A stretch of 64,000 nucleotides of DNA, taken from Sphingomonas endolithica. GTDB taxonomy: Bacteria; Pseudomonadota; Alphaproteobacteria; Sphingomonadales; Sphingomonadaceae. The translations under genes were made by a program, and so were the position numbers. Of this stretch, positions 9,599-18,882 are shown piece after piece. Position 1 is the stretch's first letter. Every line of letters begins with the position of its first letter. The notes below the pieces were generated by a model. It was not told the DNA's origin and ran no database searches. It worked only from the letters and a program-made list of their open reading frames with translations. The stretch covers positions 2,738,501 to 2,802,500 of the forward strand of contig NZ_CP103057.1 of assembly GCF_025231525.1 (NCBI RefSeq). Direction: 5' to 3'.

Positions 9599-10473
9599 GC
9601 CGTACTCCGGGCGGTGATGCGGCGCCAGATTGGTTCGATCACGCTGTCGAGTGCGAAGATCGTCAGCAGCGCAATAGTGAACATCGTCAGGCCGGCGAAA
9701 TTGTGCAGGAAGCCCTGCGCGGTCGCATCGCCGGCATGATAGGTTAGCAGAATCAGGATCAGTACGCGGATGAAGTTGGTGAATATCGCCACCGGCAGGA
9801 TCAGCAGAGTCAGCAAAAGCGCGTAGCGCCAGTCGGCCTGATGGCGGATATAGACGTAGAACAGCGAGATCGCGGTTAACGCGACGATCGAGTTGAGTCC
9901 TGAACAGGCGGCCGCGACGAGCAACTGGAATTGGCCGACCTGGATCGAAACTCCGGCGCTGCCGATCGGATAGCCGAATTGATAAAGGAAGGAGACCGCT
10001 GCATGCGAAATCGTCGTCTTGAGCGACCCGGTTAGCGCCGCGACCAATGTGTCCGGCAGCGGAAACATGAAAGCGAGATAGAGCAGCGGGAACCATAGCC
10101 GCCGCATCGCCGGCAAACCGATGACCGCATAGGTCGTCGCTAGCGCAACCGCATACATCAAATACCCCTGAATTTCGACGATCTGCGCGATGCGTGCGAG
10201 GAGGTAAAGCGGCAGGGTCACCAGCAGCACGATCGCCGCTAGCCCGGCGGGCGGCGGGGCGACCAGAGGCCGGGCCTCGGGCCACAATCGCCATAGCAGC
10301 CACAGACCGGTGAACAATACGATCGGACCATGCGCGCCCGATTCCGTGCTCCAGCTCACCCGCGCCACGAAGGCCATAGTCGGCACGATCACGAGTGCCA
10401 AACCGGCAAGCAACACCAGAGGCGCTATCGCTCCTGACGTGCTGTTACCTGTCGTGATTGCCGAGGTCGCCAT
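9595..10473 (-). CDS. xrtV: Exosortase (XrtV type)
   Basis: 292 residues, a polytopic membrane protein. The three exosortase catalytic residues are in place: Cys190 in AAACSGLNS, Arg236 in TNFIRV and His257 in FLHNFAG. Exosortases cleave PEP-CTERM tails at the inner membrane and hand the protein on for surface attachment or release, usually together with EPS. The seven PEP-CTERM genes downstream in this window are its likely substrates. The XrtV subtype is assigned from the short EpsI-coupled form and the accessory gene; a family search would be needed to confirm the number. Confidence 0.85.
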   Translation of the reverse strand: MATSAITTGNSTSGAIAPLVLLAGLALVIVPTMAFVARVSWSTESGAHGPIVLFTGLWLLWRLWPEARPLVAPPPAGLAAIVLLVTLPLYLLARIAQIVEIQGYLMYAVALATTYAVIGLPAMRRLWFPLLYLAFMFPLPDTLVAALTGSLKTTISHAAVSFLYQFGYPIGSAGVSIQVGQFQLLVAAACSGLNSIVALTAISLFYVYIRHQADWRYALLLTLLILPVAIFTNFIRVLILILLTYHAGDATAQGFLHNFAGLTMFTIALLTIFALDSVIEPIWRRITARSTA

Positions 10474-10688
10474 TAACGTTATTTCCAGATCCTGGCTCTA
10501 CTTCTTGCCGTGATATGATCGCAGCCCCCGCCCAATTCTTAGCATGCGCGATGCCCTTGGCCAAGCGACTAGGCGCGGCTTGGGGGGACGCGTTCCATTT
10601 CGATACTTTTGTTAAGATGGTAACTTTTTGGGCTGCGCGGCCATCCGAATGCGGCAGCATCCGTTGCTATGGCATAGGCACATCTCGA

Positions 10689-10707
10689 TAGGGGCTTATC
10701 GCCCCTA
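10689..10707. promoter_or_regulatory. Short perfect inverted repeat between exosortase and UXS genes
   Basis: TAGGGGC and GCCCCTA face each other across TTATC, 67 bases before the decarboxylase start. It could be an operator or an RNA hairpin in the leader of the rightward gene. Confidence 0.35.
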
Positions 10708-10773
10708 CGAGGCGCCGCTTGCCTTAGCGATCTTCCTCGCTCACGAGAGGAATCAACAGACTAACGGGGAAAA

Positions 10774-11730
10774 ATGATGGCGCGACAATATGGCGTTCGC
10801 AAACGAGTGATGGTCACAGGGGGAGCGGGCTTTCTCGGGTCACATCTGATCGACCGGCTGATCGAACGGGGCGACGAGGTGCTGTGCCTCGATAATCTGT
10901 TCACCGGCACCAAGCAGAACATCGCGCACCTGCGCGATCATGACCGCTTCGAATTCATGCGCCACGACGTGACGATCCCGCTCTACGTCGAGGTCGACGA
11001 GATCTACAATTTGGCTTGTCCGGCTTCGCCGATCCACTACCAGCACGATCCGGTCCAGACCACCAAGACCAGCGTTCACGGGGCGATCAACATGCTTGGT
11101 CTCGCCAAGCGGACAGGCGCAAGGATCTTTCAGGCATCGACCAGCGAGGTGTATGGCGACCCCGTCGTTCATCCGCAGAAGGAGGATTATTGGGGCCATG
11201 TGAACCCGATCGGCCCGCGTTCCTGCTACGACGAAGGCAAACGCTGCGCCGAGACCCTGTTTTTTGACTATCGCCGCCAGCATAATCTCGGCATTAAAGT
11301 CGCGCGCATCTTCAACACCTATGGCCCGCGCATGCATCCATCAGATGGCCGCGTCGTATCAAACTTCATCGTTGCAGCGCTGAAGGGCGAACCGATCCCG
11401 ATCTATGGCGATGGCTCGCAAACACGCAGCTTCTGTTATGTTGATGATCTGATCGAGGGATTCCTGCGGCTCATGGACAGCGCGGACGACGTCACCGGCC
11501 CGATCAACATCGGCAATCCCGGCGAATTCTCGATGCTCGAACTAGCCGAGAAGGTGATCGCGATAACGGGCTCCAAGTCGGAAATTAGCTACTTACCACT
11601 GCCGCAGGACGATCCGCGCCAGCGTCGCCCCGACATCAGCCTCGCGCACGAGAAACTGGGCTGGGCGCCGACGGTCGCGCTCGATCAGGGGCTCGAACGG
11701 ACCGTCGCCTATTTCCGACAGCTCATGTGA
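10774..11730 (+). CDS. UDP-glucuronic acid decarboxylase (SDR family)
   Basis: 318 residues. The NAD-binding Rossmann motif is GGAGFLGSH (16-24). The catalytic SDR set is visible: STSEVYGDP near 122-130 and Tyr152/Lys156 in [18 protein letters not shown] and [12 protein letters not shown] are hallmark stretches of UXS enzymes, which turn UDP-glucuronate into UDP-xylose. This suggests xylose or a derivative in the polysaccharide. ACGGGGAAAA precedes the double ATG. Confidence 0.92.
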   Translation: MMARQYGVRKRVMVTGGAGFLGSHLIDRLIERGDEVLCLDNLFTGTKQNIAHLRDHDRFEFMRHDVTIPLYVEVDEIYNLACPASPIHYQHDPVQTTKTSVHGAINMLGLAKRTGARIFQASTSEVYGDPVVHPQKEDYWGHVNPIGPRSCYDEGKRCAETLFFDYRRQHNLGIKVARIFNTYGPRMHPSDGRVVSNFIVAALKGEPIPIYGDGSQTRSFCYVDDLIEGFLRLMDSADDVTGPINIGNPGEFSMLELAEKVIAITGSKSEISYLPLPQDDPRQRRPDISLAHEKLGWAPTVALDQGLERTVAYFRQLM

Positions 11731-11835
11731 CGCCGTCCCGAACTGGTGCACTGGTATGATCGTCATTGTGGGTAAGTGTATAACAACGTTATTTCTGCGA
11801 ACCGGCGAGCATCGCCATCAGGAGATCACCGGATC

Positions 11836-13221
11836 ATGACGGCCCAGGTGACAGTGGAAGCAGACGACCTCTACATGGGACATAGTGGCCGCGCAGACAC
11901 CCAAATGGTCCGCGCGGCGCTCTATCTTGTGCTCGCTTTGCTCGACACTGCGGTCGTCATCACGGCTTTCGGCTTGTCAGACGTAATCCGGCACCGCAGC
12001 GTCACCGACATGTTGACGATTAGCTATTGGCTTATCGTGCCCGTATTTATGGCTGTCAGCTTCTACGTCCGCGCCTATTCATATACGACCCTAATTGCTC
12101 GTCACCTCAGCATCTGGAAAGCGCTCACCGCGATCATCGGTGCGACCGCGATCACGATTATGCTGCTATTCGCCACCAAAAACAGCACCGATGTATCGCG
12201 TGTCGCCTTCTTCACCGGAACATTGCTGAGCATCGTCGGCCTCACTCTCGTCCGCTTGCCGCTGCCGTTGCTGATCAAGCGATTGGGCTCGAGCTTCTTC
12301 CGGCACGTGTTGATCGTCGATGGAAATTTCACCGAGAACATTCCACCTGATGTCGAACGGATCAACGTGGCGAGCTTCGGCATTCGTCCCGAAGTAACCG
12401 ATCCGCTGATGCTGCATCGTTTCTCAAAGCTCGTCGCCGGTGCCGATCGGGTCACGGTATCCTGCGCGGTCCAGGATCGTGAGCGTTGGTCGTTTTATCT
12501 GAAAAGCGTTGACTGCCACGGCGAGCTGTTGGTTCCCGAACTGCACAGCCTCGAACCACTCGGCAATGCTCATGGTCTGGGTCTTGCGGGCGTGCGCGTG
12601 TCAATCGGCCGGATGGACATGCGCAATCGGCTGCTAAAACGCGGCTTTGACCTAAGCATTGCGGTGATCGCGCTGATCCTATTGGCCCCCGCGATGCTGC
12701 TGGTTGCGCTGGCAATCCGGCTGGAGGGGCCCGGCCCCGTACTGTTCCGCCAGCAGCGGATGGGCCGCACCAACCGCCTGTTTGAAGTGCTCAAGTTCCG
12801 AAGCATGTATGTGGAACTCAGCGACGGGCACGGCAACACTTCCACGGCTCGCGATGATCGGCGTATCACCCGCGTTGGCCGCATCATTCGCGCGACAAGC
12901 CTCGACGAGCTGCCCCAATTGCTAAATGTAATCGGAGGCAGCATGAGCCTAGTCGGGCCGCGCCCCCATGCGCTGGGCTCACGCGCTGGCGACAATCTTT
13001 TCTGGCAGGTCGACCGCCGTTACTGGCTGCGTCACACGATCAAGCCCGGTCTGACCGGGCTTGCACAGGTCCGCGGCTATCGGGGCTCTACCGACAATGA
13101 GGACGACTTGATCAAGCGGCTCGAGAGCGACATGGAGTATCTGACACATTGGTCACTGATGACCGACATCACGATCCTGGTACGGACGCTATTCGTGCTG
13201 TTGCACCGGAATGCCTATTAA
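11836..13221 (+). CDS. Undecaprenyl-phosphate sugar-phosphate transferase (WcaJ/PssY type)
   Basis: 461 residues from the ATG at 11836, preceded by AGGAGAT; a GTG at 11776 would add 20 residues. Four N-terminal membrane helices and a CoA-binding-like middle precede the bacterial sugar transferase domain: KRGFDLSIAVIALILLAP, PGPVLFRQQRMGR, FEVLKFRSM, TSLDELPQL, MSLVGPRPHA and IKPGLTGLAQVRGYRG. This enzyme attaches the first sugar phosphate to undecaprenyl phosphate and so starts EPS repeat-unit synthesis. Confidence 0.92.
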   Translation: MTAQVTVEADDLYMGHSGRADTQMVRAALYLVLALLDTAVVITAFGLSDVIRHRSVTDMLTISYWLIVPVFMAVSFYVRAYSYTTLIARHLSIWKALTAIIGATAITIMLLFATKNSTDVSRVAFFTGTLLSIVGLTLVRLPLPLLIKRLGSSFFRHVLIVDGNFTENIPPDVERINVASFGIRPEVTDPLMLHRFSKLVAGADRVTVSCAVQDRERWSFYLKSVDCHGELLVPELHSLEPLGNAHGLGLAGVRVSIGRMDMRNRLLKRGFDLSIAVIALILLAPAMLLVALAIRLEGPGPVLFRQQRMGRTNRLFEVLKFRSMYVELSDGHGNTSTARDDRRITRVGRIIRATSLDELPQLLNVIGGSMSLVGPRPHALGSRAGDNLFWQVDRRYWLRHTIKPGLTGLAQVRGYRGSTDNEDDLIKRLESDMEYLTHWSLMTDITILVRTLFVLLHRNAY

Positions 13222-13269
13222 AGGCGGTCCGCCTGCATGGGCAAGCGTCGGACATCCTAATGTCACACC

Positions 13270-13788
13270 TCAAAACGGCACGTCGCCTTCGTAATTGCCC
13301 GCCTTGCTGTACCGACATACGAGGACGTCCTGGCGCCGGCCATGCGCGAGAGCACATCCAACTGAATGAGTGGCCCGCCACATCAACTGCGTATAATGAC
13401 CGACATCGGCGACGCGGCCGGTAGTGCTGTTCGCGGGAAAGTGCCCAACACGGAAGAAACGCTGCTCCCGCGCCCACGCATCGACCATGGCTTCTGGCGT
13501 GAAGCGTCCAGGCGTGCCGGCCCACAGATTCTCGCCTTCCGGCGCCGCATCGTTTTCGGGGGCATGCTGGAACGTCCCACTCGTCGCGAGATGATCGGCC
13601 CAGACCCGAGCCGACCGCGCCAGGGCGGGATCCCAGGTTAGCGGAGGGACGTCGAAGCGCGCGCGCTCATCGTTGTGCCGCGAAACAAGACGTGAAGCAA
13701 AACCGTCATTTGCTCCCGTCAGTGCCGGTGCGCCAACAAGCGCCAACAGAGCGAGCAACTGGTACCTGCCGAACACTCCGGAAAACAT
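13270..13788 (-). CDS. Secreted CAP/SCP-domain protein
   Basis: 172 residues from the ATG at 13788 with GAGGA just upstream; a longer frame to 13992 lacks support and overlaps the transpeptidase gene. After a signal peptide (LLALLALVGAPALTGA) comes a CAP domain: RHNDERARFDVPPLTWD, the signature GHYTQLMWRATHSVGCA and LVCRYSKAGN. It resembles PR-1-like proteins, mostly extracytoplasmic and of unknown bacterial role. It lies just downstream of an L,D-transpeptidase. Confidence 0.85.
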   Translation of the reverse strand: MFSGVFGRYQLLALLALVGAPALTGANDGFASRLVSRHNDERARFDVPPLTWDPALARSARVWADHLATSGTFQHAPENDAAPEGENLWAGTPGRFTPEAMVDAWAREQRFFRVGHFPANSTTGRVADVGHYTQLMWRATHSVGCALAHGRRQDVLVCRYSKAGNYEGDVPF

Positions 13789-13871
13789 GCTGTCCTCATC
13801 CTTCGACAATCGAAAAATGAGTATGGCCTCCCGTCCTGACCGTGCGGTTAGAGAGGCTGGTAAACGCGGCT

Positions 13872-14552
13872 TTAAGCGTCGGTATCGAGCTCCGCACCAG
13901 CACTCGGCGGGGCAGGCAATATGATCGCGGTATCGCCCGGGCTGGCGACAGCGAACAGCTTGCGTGCAAAATCCGGTGGTATGCCGATGCATCCGTGCGT
14001 CGCGCGCCCGAGTTCGACCGTGCTGGCGTGAATGGCCACGCCGTCATGGGTCAGCCACAGCGTGTTCGGCATGTCTGCATCATACAGCGACGATCGGTGC
14101 ATCCGTTCTTTGCCGAGGATCGGGAAGGTGCCCGAAGGCGTCGCCTTACCGTCGGAGCCGTAGACGATCACTGCGGTGCCGATCTCATCGGCACCGCGGA
14201 AGACTGAGATCAGTTGCCGGGGGAGGTCCACCCGGATCCAGATCGGTTTTGCGCTGACCGCGCGATCGTTCCAGACGAAATCGCCGAACGTCATCTTGCC
14301 GGGTAATGCGAGTAGGCTAGCGATGGGATGTCGACTGCCATCAGGTGCGACAAATACTGGCCGGGTGTTCGGGTCATAACGGATGCGGCCATCGACCGTA
14401 GCTTCGCCGCCAGTTGTCCGCCCGGCTGTCGCCCGTGCGGGAAGCTGCAGATTCTCAATCGTCTCGGGCGACTGTCGGCAGGCTGCCGCCATCATCGCCG
14501 CAATCGTCAACAGAATCGCGCTTCGCGCTAAGATAATTCTATCGCGCCTCAT
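13872..14552 (-). CDS. L,D-transpeptidase (YkuD) lipoprotein
   Basis: 226 residues with a lipobox (MMAAAC). The YkuD catalytic region reads HASTVELGRATHGCIGIP, with His, Gly and nucleophile Cys present. The usual Arg after the Cys (SHGC-I/V-R) is Gly here. YkuD enzymes form 3-3 peptidoglycan cross-links or attach proteins to the wall. The start overlaps the end of the PEP-CTERM gene upstream (14539-14552), so the two are co-transcribed. Confidence 0.85.
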   Translation of the reverse strand: MRRDRIILARSAILLTIAAMMAAACRQSPETIENLQLPARATAGRTTGGEATVDGRIRYDPNTRPVFVAPDGSRHPIASLLALPGKMTFGDFVWNDRAVSAKPIWIRVDLPRQLISVFRGADEIGTAVIVYGSDGKATPSGTFPILGKERMHRSSLYDADMPNTLWLTHDGVAIHASTVELGRATHGCIGIPPDFARKLFAVASPGDTAIILPAPPSAGAELDTDA

Positions 14553-15219
14553 GAAACTGGAGATTGAGCTGCCGTCGCCGCATTATGCCGCCAATAGCGA
14601 AGAACCCGAGGACGAGCATCCCCCAGGTTGCAGGCTCCGGCACCGCGGGCGGTGGCGTGACAGTATCGCCGTCACCCGGCGTACCCCCAGTGCCAGGACC
14701 TCCGCTTCCACCGCCCGGGCCAGGCAAGACCCCGCCGCCAGCCGCCCCGGTTGGGACGAACACTCCACCCGTGCCAGTGGGAACGGCAGCGTCGAGCAAA
14801 GCATCATCAGTCGGTTGCGACGGTGCGGGCTCGAACACACTATCGGGCGCGCTAAAGGGGACGACGACGGGCGTATTGCTTGGCAGCACAGGCGCCCCAG
14901 GGTGCCGACGCACGGACGTCAGGACACGCTCGTCCGGCGGGCCGACGTCAAAGCCCGTGCGAGGCTGTTTTGTGTTGAAAAGCCTACCGTAACGACGACC
15001 GCCAGGCGAGCGGGCATCGAACAAGCTGTCTGGATCGGCAGGGTGAGCCTTGGGGGTGGCAGCGACATTGTACGACGGACTGGTGAGCGCCTCGCCGGCG
15101 CCGACGATACCGAACACGCTTGTGCCCACGGCGACGAACCCCGTTGTAATCGGCCATCGCTTAGCGATTGAGGCCGTCCAGCGGATGCTATGTCGGATTA
15201 AATGCAGCTTGCTCTCCAT
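14539..15219 (-). CDS. PEP-CTERM protein with Gly/Pro-rich spacer
   Basis: 226 residues. A membrane signal (TTGFVAVGTSVFGIVGAG) is followed by a disordered region and a Gly/Pro/Thr-rich spacer (about 150-190). It ends with the sorting tail VPEPATWGMLVLGFF and RRR. The eleven residues beyond the arginines (QLNLQFHEAR) differ from both tail types of the other six. No TTAA-N7-TTAA site was found upstream. It overlaps and precedes the L,D-transpeptidase gene. Confidence 0.82.
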   Translation of the reverse strand: MESKLHLIRHSIRWTASIAKRWPITTGFVAVGTSVFGIVGAGEALTSPSYNVAATPKAHPADPDSLFDARSPGGRRYGRLFNTKQPRTGFDVGPPDERVLTSVRRHPGAPVLPSNTPVVVPFSAPDSVFEPAPSQPTDDALLDAAVPTGTGGVFVPTGAAGGGVLPGPGGGSGGPGTGGTPGDGDTVTPPPAVPEPATWGMLVLGFFAIGGIMRRRQLNLQFHEAR

Positions 15220-15774
15220 CGCTTAATAACTCCTATTCCTCCCTATGGTTGCGCCGTCCTTAACCTGCAGGCGCAATCAGCTCTTACCGTCGGCTGCTCA
15301 CCCGACGAAGCCCGCCTCCAGTGTCACAAGGAAACTTTCGGGAAAGAGACACTAGCTCAGAAAAGCAATCTTGACCACGTATTACACGATCGTCGCTCGA
15401 AGGCGCCGACAGGGCGTAAAGGCAAAATGCACGATTTATTTTGGGACATTCAGACCGTTGGGAATTTGCCCTATACTTAACAGAATATCTTAACGATGCG
15501 GGATGACTCATTGATGGGGTAGAGGCGATCTGACGCAAGTTCTGCGACAAAACGGGCATTTTTGACCTGTACGGGGCAACGGATAAGCAGATGATGCGTC
15601 TGAGGCAGTATCTTCTCCAAGCGTCCATGACAGGGCGCCGACCAAGACCAGCGGGATGACTTTCATCAGCCGCATTGGGCTCCAACGCGATTTTTGTAAG
15701 TCCCGAGCCTGAGTTGGTGCATCGCTCATTTCTAGATGATCAAAGCGGACGCAATCTGATGGACGCGGACTTCG
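15220..15774. other. 555-base intergenic stretch
   Basis: It holds the promoter region of the leftward PEP-CTERM/L,D-transpeptidase operon (AT-rich near 15475-15495). A 73-codon leftward frame at 15508-15729 has one hydrophobic stretch but no ribosome site or family match, so it is not called as a gene. Confidence 0.5.
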
Positions 15775-16293
15775 TCACGTCCCCGCGCGGGCCAGTAGCA
15801 ATTCGCTAGGAATCAAAAGCATTCTGGCCCGGATGGTCATTGGGGTGGCGGCGGGAAAAAGGGCCAGTGTCGCTCGTGCCGTCGCTTCTGTGCCGACGTT
15901 GACCGCCAAGGTCAGGACATCTCCGCGGAACAGCACCTCTATGTTAACCGTGCGCCAAGCCGTTTGAACGTCGATTTGTTCGATGTCCGCAAAGCTTCGC
16001 TTATGAGTCCGGAGCACCCGATATTCTAGGCCCCTGGGCCCAATGGCGAATAATGGGTTTGCACTGTTGGTCGCGACAGCAAACACAGGAGGCATTCCAC
16101 GCACGCCGGCGAATGTCGCTTTCACCGAGATCACCTTGCCGCCGTCGGCGGTCCTGCCCCCGAAGTCGCTGCCATTGCACGCTGTCGCTGCTCTCAGAAC
16201 CATGAAAAGCATGCAGAGTACCAGCACAAGCATCATGAGCGAAAGCGGCTGGAGAAGGATGGCGATGACTGCCTCGCCTGCTGAACGCGACAT
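15775..16293 (-). CDS. Uncharacterised membrane protein with a possible PH-like domain
   Basis: 172 residues from the ATG at 16293, with GGAGAT nine bases upstream; a GTG at 16332 is the alternative. A single long hydrophobic helix (PLSLMMLVLVLCMLFMVL) anchors a soluble part of alternating beta strands (GLEYRVLRTHKRSFADIEQI), reminiscent of a PH-like fold. No family is recognised with confidence. Confidence 0.6.
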   Translation of the reverse strand: MSRSAGEAVIAILLQPLSLMMLVLVLCMLFMVLRAATACNGSDFGGRTADGGKVISVKATFAGVRGMPPVFAVATNSANPLFAIGPRGLEYRVLRTHKRSFADIEQIDVQTAWRTVNIEVLFRGDVLTLAVNVGTEATARATLALFPAATPMTIRARMLLIPSELLLARAGT

Positions 16294-16557
16294 GGCGTAG
16301 ACATCTCCAAATGTGAACAGATCGGTGGCCACCGCCCATCATACGCTCAGATTGGTTGGTTCTTGATCGAGGTATTAGTCGCGTGCGCCGTTGCAATAGC
16401 GATACTGTTCACGGGGGGAATGTGCCTCCATTGCGGCTCTTCGCGGCGCAATGCGCGTGCGGTGGTCTCCGCGTCAGGTATCATCAGCGTTCGCTCAAAA
16501 GAGAAGGGCCGCCATCTCTCGGGATGACGACCCAGTACTCTCTCGTCTAACGGCTGA

Positions 16558-17265
16558 TCAGGCGTAGGCAACAGTCGTACGGACCTTAGGACGACGGCGC
16601 ATCGCACCACCAACGACACCGAAGCCCAGGATCATCATACCCCAAGTTGCGGGCTCGGGGACAGCGGCAAGAAGAGGGGTAACGTTACCGTTGATTGAAA
16701 CCGGCGTGTTAGTGCTGCCAGGTGCATAATTCTCCACGCGGAAGGTTCCGCCAGAAGCGATCGTACCGCCGTTTGCCGACGTTTGATTGGCTGCCGTCAA
16801 ACGGAATTCAATGCTGCTCAATGCCGTAAGCGGGCCGAACGAAATGCTTTGGAAAAGATCATTTGTCCCCCGCTGTGCAAATGACGCGATCGTCATGAAT
16901 GCGCCATTATCAACAGACGCGAGCAAATTAACAAAGCCCGGTCCGGTGCCTGACGATCGGGTGCCAAGCAGAATTTGGCTTACAGATGCACTGAAGCCCG
17001 AGTTCAGATTGAGACCGAAGCTGAAATAGTCAGTTGCCTGAGCGTTAAATCCGTTCGCGTTGATCGAATCACTTCCGCTTGGTGAAGCGAGCCCCGCCCC
17101 GCGGGTGAACGATCGGCCGGTCAGCCCATCCGCCACGTTGCTGGCGGCGGTGAATGGCTGGTTGCCCGGCGCGCCGGTAAAATCATACTGTATGAGCGTT
17201 GCAGCACTTGCAGGCGCTCCAAGGAGAGCGGCTCCGGCAAACGCCGCTGCATGTATCATCTTCAT
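16558..17265 (-). CDS. PEP-CTERM protein
   Basis: 235 residues: signal peptide ending GAPASA-ATL, a beta-rich exported domain with many Gly/Ser/Asn, then VPEPATWGMMILGFG, a hydrophobic segment and RRR. The tail past the arginines is PKVRTTVAYA (TTV-YA class). A perfect TTAA-N7-TTAA site lies 20-35 bases upstream of the start. It is a likely XrtV substrate of unknown role. Confidence 0.9.
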   Translation of the reverse strand: MKMIHAAAFAGAALLGAPASAATLIQYDFTGAPGNQPFTAASNVADGLTGRSFTRGAGLASPSGSDSINANGFNAQATDYFSFGLNLNSGFSASVSQILLGTRSSGTGPGFVNLLASVDNGAFMTIASFAQRGTNDLFQSISFGPLTALSSIEFRLTAANQTSANGGTIASGGTFRVENYAPGSTNTPVSINGNVTPLLAAVPEPATWGMMILGFGVVGGAMRRRPKVRTTVAYA

Positions 17266-17284
17266 GGTGTCAAATTTCCCGTTC

Positions 17285-17300
17285 GTTAAGATCGCGTTAA
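17285..17300 (-). promoter_or_regulatory. CtrA-like box upstream of PEP-CTERM gene
   Basis: Read on the minus strand: TTAA-CGCGATC-TTAAC, an exact match to the alphaproteobacterial CtrA consensus TTAA-N7-TTAAC. It ends 20 bases before the start at 17265, so a negative role is as likely as activation. Confidence 0.6.
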
Positions 17301-17579
17301 TTCCCTTGCAGGGAATTGTGAAGCCTCTGTGACAAGGTGGCTTCTAATTTCCGCCTTCCATCACGACAGCAGCTCCTAGTCGTTTAGCTAACCTACGAAA
17401 AAGGAATCCTATGAGGTGACACAAGCTATCTAGGCGTGTACCGTGCCGATCTCGTCGATATCGCTGCTGCTGTCGTAGCTGCGACACCGCTTCGCGAAGA
17501 CAGCGCCCATGCAACGCACGGTGCGGGTGATTTACTGAAGATACCGCATCATCGGACGGTACCGGGCACGCAGCGACAG

Positions 17580-17603
17580 ACCGCCAGCCTTTCGGCCAGC
17601 GGC
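17580..17603 (-). terminator. Hairpin terminator of the PEP-CTERM protease gene
   Basis: On the minus strand GCCGCTGGCC-GAAA-GGCTGGCGG forms an imperfect stem 25 bases past the protease stop. The same hairpin follows three other PEP-CTERM genes. Confidence 0.6.
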
Positions 17604-17627
17604 CCCCTCTTCATGTTACAAACGAGC

Positions 17628-18734
17628 TTATGCGTACCCGACAATCGTCTTAAGCGATTTACGACGGCGCATGGCAAAGCCGATGATCCCAAAACCCGTC
17701 AGCATCATCGCCCAGGTTGCGGGCTCGGGCACCGGCGCTAGTGTTGCAACCGTACCATTTAGATAACCATCGATGAAGTTACGGTTGTACGAGACGAGAG
17801 TGTTGCCGCCGATCTCACCAACCGATGAGTTGGTGCAGTTTGCTAGGTTCGTCGTGACCACAGTACTTCCGGTGTTATTGTAAGGATCTGTCGAGCTCCC
17901 ACCGCAATATCCGTCAAAGATACCGCCTGTAATTCCAAAGGACGTTACCGAGACGATCTTTCCGTTAATGAACTCTGGCCCGCCAGAATCACCGGGAGAG
18001 GCCGCAGACTCTCCTAGAACCCCGCGCTGAACGTAGCCGTCGTTGCGACCAAATACGTCGTGGGCGGCAGTGCCGTCATCGAAGTCGTACAATACAACGC
18101 CTTCACTCGAGCCACTGAAGATGTCGCTGCCGTAATATTCGTAGATGTTGCTACCCAAACGTTTTCGGTAGTCACTCGTCACTCCAACGTTCGTGCCACG
18201 CGGCCCGCCCACGGTGCCGGCACCTACCTCGGTATATTGCTGGAACGGGTCGCCGGTGAACAGGCCGTATTTTTCGTAGCCGGTAGTGTCACCGGTAATT
18301 GTGAACGCTGCGACATCGTTGCCGCCCGCCAATCCTGTGACCGCGTAATCTGGGTGTATTGCAAAGGCACTTGCGCTGAAAATCTGGGTTTCTGCCGCAC
18401 GACGATCACCGAACGACGGCAGATAAAAAGCAATCGAGGTGATCGGATCGCCAGCGTCAGTCGAGAGACAATGTGCCGCCGTCAGGACAGTGCCGCCACC
18501 AATAAGTGAACCGGTGCAAACTCCTCCCAGGCCGGTCGTTGCCGTTGAAACGGTCGAAATGAAGAGCGAGCCAACACCGCTGTAACCTGACGTCCTGCTG
18601 GTGTTGACTTGGTCAACCGTGGTGTAGGTCATGTAACTCTTAGCCAGGTCGCCCGCCACATACTTGGTTGCTGAGGCATTGCTAGCCAGCAGCAAGCCGG
18701 CAACTGCCAGCGCAACCTTCATCGACTTTTTCAT
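17628..18734 (-). CDS. Trypsin-like serine protease with PEP-CTERM sorting tail
   Basis: 368 residues from the ATG at 18734 (AAGGTGGG just upstream); the longer frame to 18812 is unsupported. After a signal peptide (LLLASNASA) comes an S1 fold with the full triad: His88 in TAAHC, Asp140 in GGNDVAAF and Ser250 in PGDSGGP. The C-terminus is VPEPATWAMMLTGFG, a hydrophobic helix, RRRKS and the TTV-YA-class tail LKTIVGYA. It is predicted to be processed by XrtV and shown at, or released from, the cell surface. A perfect CtrA-like box lies 83-98 bases upstream. Confidence 0.9.
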   Translation of the reverse strand: MKKSMKVALAVAGLLLASNASATKYVAGDLAKSYMTYTTVDQVNTSRTSGYSGVGSLFISTVSTATTGLGGVCTGSLIGGGTVLTAAHCLSTDAGDPITSIAFYLPSFGDRRAAETQIFSASAFAIHPDYAVTGLAGGNDVAAFTITGDTTGYEKYGLFTGDPFQQYTEVGAGTVGGPRGTNVGVTSDYRKRLGSNIYEYYGSDIFSGSSEGVVLYDFDDGTAAHDVFGRNDGYVQRGVLGESAASPGDSGGPEFINGKIVSVTSFGITGGIFDGYCGGSSTDPYNNTGSTVVTTNLANCTNSSVGEIGGNTLVSYNRNFIDGYLNGTVATLAPVPEPATWAMMLTGFGIIGFAMRRRKSLKTIVGYA

Positions 18735-18816
18735 CAGCCCACCTTTTTTGCCATGACGCGTGATTCGCTTTTGCAATAGCTCGAAGCTGACAAATTGGGC
18801 GGCCGTATGCAAGTAT

Positions 18817-18832
18817 GTTAATTAAATGTTAA
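18817..18832 (-). promoter_or_regulatory. CtrA-like box upstream of PEP-CTERM protease
   Basis: Minus strand TTAA-CATTTAA-TTAAC matches the CtrA consensus exactly. A third TTAA inside the spacer makes the site AT-rich. Confidence 0.62.
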
Positions 18833-18882
18833 TTTGTGACCGGACCATCTACGATACTGCCCGGCTCAAAGAGGAAAATCAG

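Noticed and set aside
8909..10303. A 464-codon leftward frame covering EpsI and most of the exosortase region
   Set aside because: Its N-terminal part is the wrong frame of the exosortase gene; the real genes are the 292-codon exosortase and the 229-codon EpsI, which overlap by four bases.
15508..15729. A 73-codon leftward frame with one hydrophobic stretch
   Set aside because: Weak start, no family and a Cys/Arg-rich end; left as intergenic.
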